Assembly (NCBI RefSeq): GCF_033568475.1
Contig: NW_027331831.1
Span: 12,028,001 to 12,092,000, forward strand
Origin: Henckelia pumila
Lineage: Eukaryota > Streptophyta > Magnoliopsida > Lamiales > Gesneriaceae
Direction of reading: 5' to 3'
Length of the DNA stretch: 64,000 nt
Position 1 is the first letter of the stretch, and each line of letters begins with the position of its first letter. This document shows positions 59,687 to 64,000 of the stretch, piece after piece. The notes beneath the pieces are model-generated. The model saw only the letters and a program-made list of their open reading frames with translations, had not been told where the DNA came from and did not search any database. The translations under genes were made by a program, and so were the position numbers.

Positions 59687-60230
59687 CAAATTACAACGTT
59701 TGAGTTTAATTCACAGGTAATAAGCAATAATGTATGATACACATACGTTGACTCTGTGCGATGATTGTGCAATATCTTGATGTAAAATTTCAAAAAAAAA
59801 TCTAGATTATGGAGAGGATAAATGGCAAGTCTAACCCATTAATAGAGTACGTTGTGAAATCAATGAATCTGTTTTTATTATAAAAAGATGAATGGAGGAG
59901 TAAAATTTTTGTATTGTGAAATTAAATGTCATTATAGGCATAGCCCACATTTTGTTAATTAGTGCATAAAATGGGATAGGTGTTTTTTTTTTTTGAAATT
60001 AGAAGAAAAAAGGAAAGGCAAGCGAGAGAACTATAAATATTGAAGGAGTAGATCCACATGGGAGTTAGTTCTGATTTATTATACATAATTACAGTTATAC
60101 ATAATACATAAACTTGAAGTTATCATTTTCTTTTTGTGCAAAAATTTATACACAATAATGTCACAAATCTATCAATTAAATGAGTGAAATTAATATCATA
60201 ATTAAAATGAATTTATAAAAGAGTAGGTAT

Positions 60231-60395
60231 CTTGTGAGATGGTTTCACAGATCTTTATCTGTGAGACTGATCAACCTTATCCATATTTACAATAAAAATT
60301 ATATATTTTTGGAATAAAAAATAATATTTTTTAATGAGTGACACTAATAGAAGATTCGCCTCACAAAATTGAATCGTGAGATTGTCTCACATAAG
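60231..60395. mobile_element. Small inverted-repeat element with TGTGAGAC ends
   Basis: Starts CTTGTGAGATGGTTTCAC and ends GTGAGATTGTCTCACATAAG, an imperfect inverted pair. The interior has TCTTTATCTGTGAGACTGAT. I associate this sequence type with an abundant small element of asterid plants (recollection). Confidence 0.6.
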
Positions 60396-60659
60396 TTTTT
60401 ATATTTACAAAATGGGTTGCAAATTTTAAATACTAATAATCTAATATAGAAATTAAGCTAAATCATTAATTTGAAAATTAGACTATTGTATTAATTTAAA
60501 AATAATAGTTTTTCTTTGAATGTAAAATTTATTGTAAAAATTCTTACTATACGTACAATTCGAAAATTGAAATTTAGCAAAAAATAAATAAATAAATTTA
60601 GAAACCTTAATTTTGTTTTACTAGTAGATAAAATAAATTTATAAATATATTTTTGTTTA

Positions 60660-60730
60660 TTATAGCCCGTCTAGCCCGCAACCCGTGGCATGGCGGGACG
60701 GGGCGGGTCAGCCCGTTTGATAGCCCTACG
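60660..60730. repeat. GC-rich repeat remnant
   Basis: CCCGTCTAGCCCGCAACCCG and GGCGGGACGGGGCGGGTC, in AT-rich surroundings, resemble a degraded GC-rich-ended element ending TAGCCCTA. Confidence 0.4.
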
Positions 60731-61121
60731 CCTCTACCTATAAACATAAATTTTTTTCTTTCAAATATTTAGTTATATAATTTTTCTGGGCAACAATATT
60801 ATTCAATCACATTAATCATTATATTGCAAAAAACTCAATGTCAAGTGTCGATCAATATAACTTTCTATGCAGATTTGACAAGATTATAAATTAAATAAAT
60901 TTCGTTACATCGACTATATTCACCAAATTAACATTGAAATACAAATATTCATGCATTAACATGATGTGCAATTAAATTGACTAAAATCTATCTGCTTTCA
61001 CGTGCGTAGGACATACTTTTTCCTGATATCAAGAAAGAAAAGTAAATAAACAACCATTCCATATTAAGGTATAATTCATAAATTGTATAAAAGGAAACAT
61101 GAATGGCAAGTTAAGGAATTC

Positions 61122-63295
61122 TCACTTACCACGATCGGAGGCCGATCTCCTATATGCCATGTAGGATTCCTTTCGGCCAAATTTAACACGATGAGCCTGA
61201 AAAAACATTACATCAGTAATTGAAGAATTTTGAGTAAAAGAAAAACATCATTAAAAGTGAAAAAACATTCGCGATACCTAATCAGAGTATACAATATATG
61301 ATCACTATAAGTGGAAATAAAAAAAATATTATAAGATATTAATCAACTCAGTTTGTACATTAACTAGGGATGAATATCGAGAGTTTCATTCAATTTCGAA
61401 ATGGAATAAGCACCTCAACTGCACGACGTGCAGAATCCACAGATTCGAATTCCACGAATCCACAACAGAAACCATCCTGGCCAAGAATGTTGAACCAAGT
61501 CATAGTGATGCTAAGACAGAAAACTGCAAAGTTAAATGTTTGAATCAAATCCGATGTCGACCTCTTGTCTTCTAATCTGAATACTGTCTGAATTTCTTCT
61601 AACCGGCCCGAATTGTTTTAGAACCTCCAGAAGGCGTTGTTTGGTGATATCATATGGCAATCCTCCTATGTATATTCTCTTAACTATGATGATAATCACA
61701 TAATTTAAACAGCATGATACAATTAGATCTAAACAAATAGGACTAGAAATATTGGACAAAAATGTATCCTGCGTTAGGGACTTATATTAGTCTAACCGTT
61801 TGTACCTGGTTGCATCTCTGTTTCAGCGGCGTTGGAATGAACTGAAGGATTTGATTCAGTGCTCCTAGGATTTGACACTTCTGAGGCACCTTGAACAAAA
61901 GATGCTGAAGCTTTGAATGTGAGACGAGCTACTGCTTTCTTGTCGAATTTTGAATGAATGCTTGTGATTAATGGAGAAGTCGTGGGACTCGCCTTTGCAA
62001 CCTTTGCATAAATCCAAATTTTACTTGATTAGAACATGGTATCAAGAAAGGAAAATAGTATAAATCTTTAAGATAGCATCACATAAAATACCATAGACGC
62101 ATATGTAATTTTCGTAGATGCTTCTTTCTTAACATCTGACGTTGGCGAGAGAATTGGACATGCTTTTTCAGATGAAGCCTCCACTTCAGAAGAATTAGTA
62201 GCAGCAACTTTTGCATCAGTATCCTTAGAAACTGAAGAGTCGGATGTTTTCTCCGCATTTCCATCTTCAACCGCTTCTTTGGTTTGAGATGATGCAACTT
62301 CAGAAGAAGTAGTAGCAGCAACATTTGCATCAGGATCCTTAGAAACTGAAGATGCGGATGTTTTCTTGGCATTTCCTTTTTCAACCACTTTTTTGGTTTG
62401 AGACGATGAAAGCACGAGGCCTAAAATATTTACGAATTGACTAATATGAATCAAGAGCACAAAACTAAGAGAAATATACAGATGCAGGATAAAATTCTAC
62501 CTGAATTTTGTGCTGGAGCAACTTGATACTTCTTCTGATTATCTTGGATAACAGTATTGGTGGAAAATCGAGATAGATCAACGACCTGTAAAATATCGTT
62601 CAAGACGAAGAAGCCATCCTCTTGTGTTGCCAGAAAGAATGTCTGGCTAAAACCCTTTCTAACACCATCCTTCAGAGCCAACAATCCAGTTACGGCGACA
62701 AGGATCCCTCCTTCCAAAGATTCTTGGACCTCCACAGTTTCTGTCTCAAATAGACAATATTTATAATCCGAGGACATGATCTCACCATGAATGCCCTGCA
62801 TCAAGATTTTGAAAAGCATTTCTTACATTCTGTCCTTTATAAATTTTAATAAGATTTGAGTAATAACTGAAACTAAAAATTTGATGGCGAACTGAAATTT
62901 AGCTTTTAGTATTGGGCTAAATAGCTGGTGAAAGTAGCTCGTAGGAAAAGTAAAAGTCTCAGTTTCAATCGCTTTTGATCAAACGTGGCAATTAGCGCCA
63001 TGGAAATCTTACGCGAAGAAATTAGATAGGTTATATCCAGATAACATAAACAGAAAAGATGATAATTCCATGTAAAATCAACTAATGTCAAGTTGTGTCT
63101 CAAACGGCTCAAGAGGATTACACTTAAGGTTGTCACGGTCTTGCTAACACCATCGGGCCCTGGCCAGCCTAGTAGGCTCGACTCCTGATAGAACTTGTGG
63201 GCAACTTCAGGAGATTTATTGAGAATCACATAGTATTTCGTCACAAATGCTTTCGCCACTTCCTGAGCAGAATATCTTGGCCTCGGGGTTGTCAT
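61122..63295 (-). CDS. G3BP-like NTF2 and RRM domain protein
   Basis: Seven coding exons on the minus strand with consistent GT/AG borders: 63295-63122, 62795-62501, 62420-62092, 62001-61806, 61683-61562, 61476-61414, 61196-61122, giving 417 aa. Residues about 8-125 are an NTF2 fold (EVAKAFVTKYYVIL, FFLATQEDGFFVLND). A Ser/Ala-rich middle follows, with two similar units (SSQTKxxVExGNAxKTS). The RRM runs from about residue 333 with RNP2 IYIGGL (335-340) and RNP1-like GFCCGFVEF. Plant G3BP-like proteins bind RNA and join stress granules. The last exon reads through a possible donor (GTAAGTG) to a stop, so the RGG tail usual in the family is absent or lies in an exon I cannot find. An acceptor-like CTGCAG eight bases before the ATG suggests a 5' UTR intron. 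Confidence 0.87.
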
Positions 63296-64000
63296 TATAT
63301 CTGCAGTAGTTTGAATGACAATTGTCCTGCATGTGCACTCGAGATTTAATAAAAGTTTCACCTAAAACTATACCTGATAAATACATCACCAAAATACAAG
63401 AGTGTTTATAATATAATTCGAATCTAAATGCAAACTATATGATAAAATGTTCTATATTATCATAAGAAGCAATTGGTGAGCAAGAAGCATATGGACTGGA
63501 AAGAGAGAGTTGAGGAAACTAAAGCAGGAATGGAGTTTGAAAAGAATACATTAAAAGACATGAAAATTATGAAGCCTATATAATGAGTCTCTCATGGAGT
63601 TCATAAGCCTATATAACATAGTTTATAATGTCCCGATGAAACGAATAACAATAACTATAGACAAAAGGAGTAGAGGACATATGCAAGGTTGATTGACTGT
63701 TGATTTAAGTAATTTATTCAATTAGCAAATATTCTGAACCGCTTCAGTCTCTTCCGAAACGGTAAAAAACCGCTTTTGAATCTTTAGAAACAGTTAAAGA
63801 CCGCTTCCCGCGTCTAAAGTCACATAAAATAGTTGCGCAACGAGTTAACGACTTTTCAAAACTCTGGTTTCCAACAAGAGACAGATTACTAGAAGTTTGT
63901 AACCGAAAAATCATACCTAAACCAAACAAATATTGATCATGTAACTATGCATTCAACCAATACTCATCCAATCTATATTTTTCCATAGATAGAAGATAGT
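63296..64000. other. Upstream region of the G3BP-like gene
   Basis: Probably 5' UTR and promoter. Between 63735 and 63835 short phrases of the type AACCGCTT and AAGACCGCTTCC repeat. The minus-strand open frame there (63744-63929) is this repeat and not a gene. The promoter cannot be placed. Confidence 0.45.

Noticed and set aside
63744-63929. 61 aa minus-strand frame upstream of the G3BP-like gene
   Set aside because: Made of short repeats (AACCGCTT type), no domain.

Overview
This is nuclear DNA of a flowering plant, probably a eudicot and plausibly an asterid (inference). The evidence is intron-containing genes of plant-only families, three plant-type nuclear tRNA genes, plant LTR retrotransposons, a plant pararetrovirus fossil, many small inverted-repeat elements and very AT-rich spacers.

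Layout: 445-1747 is a Mutator-like non-autonomous element with long inverted ends. 1972-5396 is a 1.39 kb tandem duplication whose second copy holds a solo LTR. 6110-8119 is a gene for an X8-domain, probably GPI-anchored, callose-binding type protein. 9991-10062 is tRNA-Pro. 10590-42110 is a large nested region made by repeated duplication of sequence upstream of, and partly inside, a purple acid phosphatase (PAP) gene. It holds a Tat-type Ty3/Gypsy element (11003-16224), tRNA-Asn (17834-17907), a PAP pseudogene (19170-20120), a Copia fragment with two insertions (20121-23883), two copies of a 2.7 kb block (about 23.5-26.3 and 33.1-35.8 kb), a pararetrovirus fossil (about 26325-33110) and a partial chromovirus (37441-41894).

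From 43 kb on the window is mostly host genes: an apparently complete 12-exon PAP gene (43329-47756, +), a POLAR-like gene (49223-52232, +), tRNA-Cys (52912-52983), about 8 kb of gene-free AT-rich DNA with small elements, and a G3BP-like NTF2/RRM gene (61122-63295, -).

The host genes show no operon-like or functional link to each other. The strongest candidate for something new is the pararetrovirus fossil. It has a movement protein, a capsid-like protein with a zinc knuckle, and a third protein that carries a retroviral-type protease and a viroplasmin (transactivator) domain together. No reverse transcriptase is seen anywhere in it, although a candidate promoter, leader and weak primer-site match are all present in circular order. 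It lies in the AT array of a GC-rich repeat element that looks like a recombinant of the two neighbouring copies. A compact 138 bp element (18067-18204) with a three-way-junction fold and 9 bp target duplications is a second candidate.
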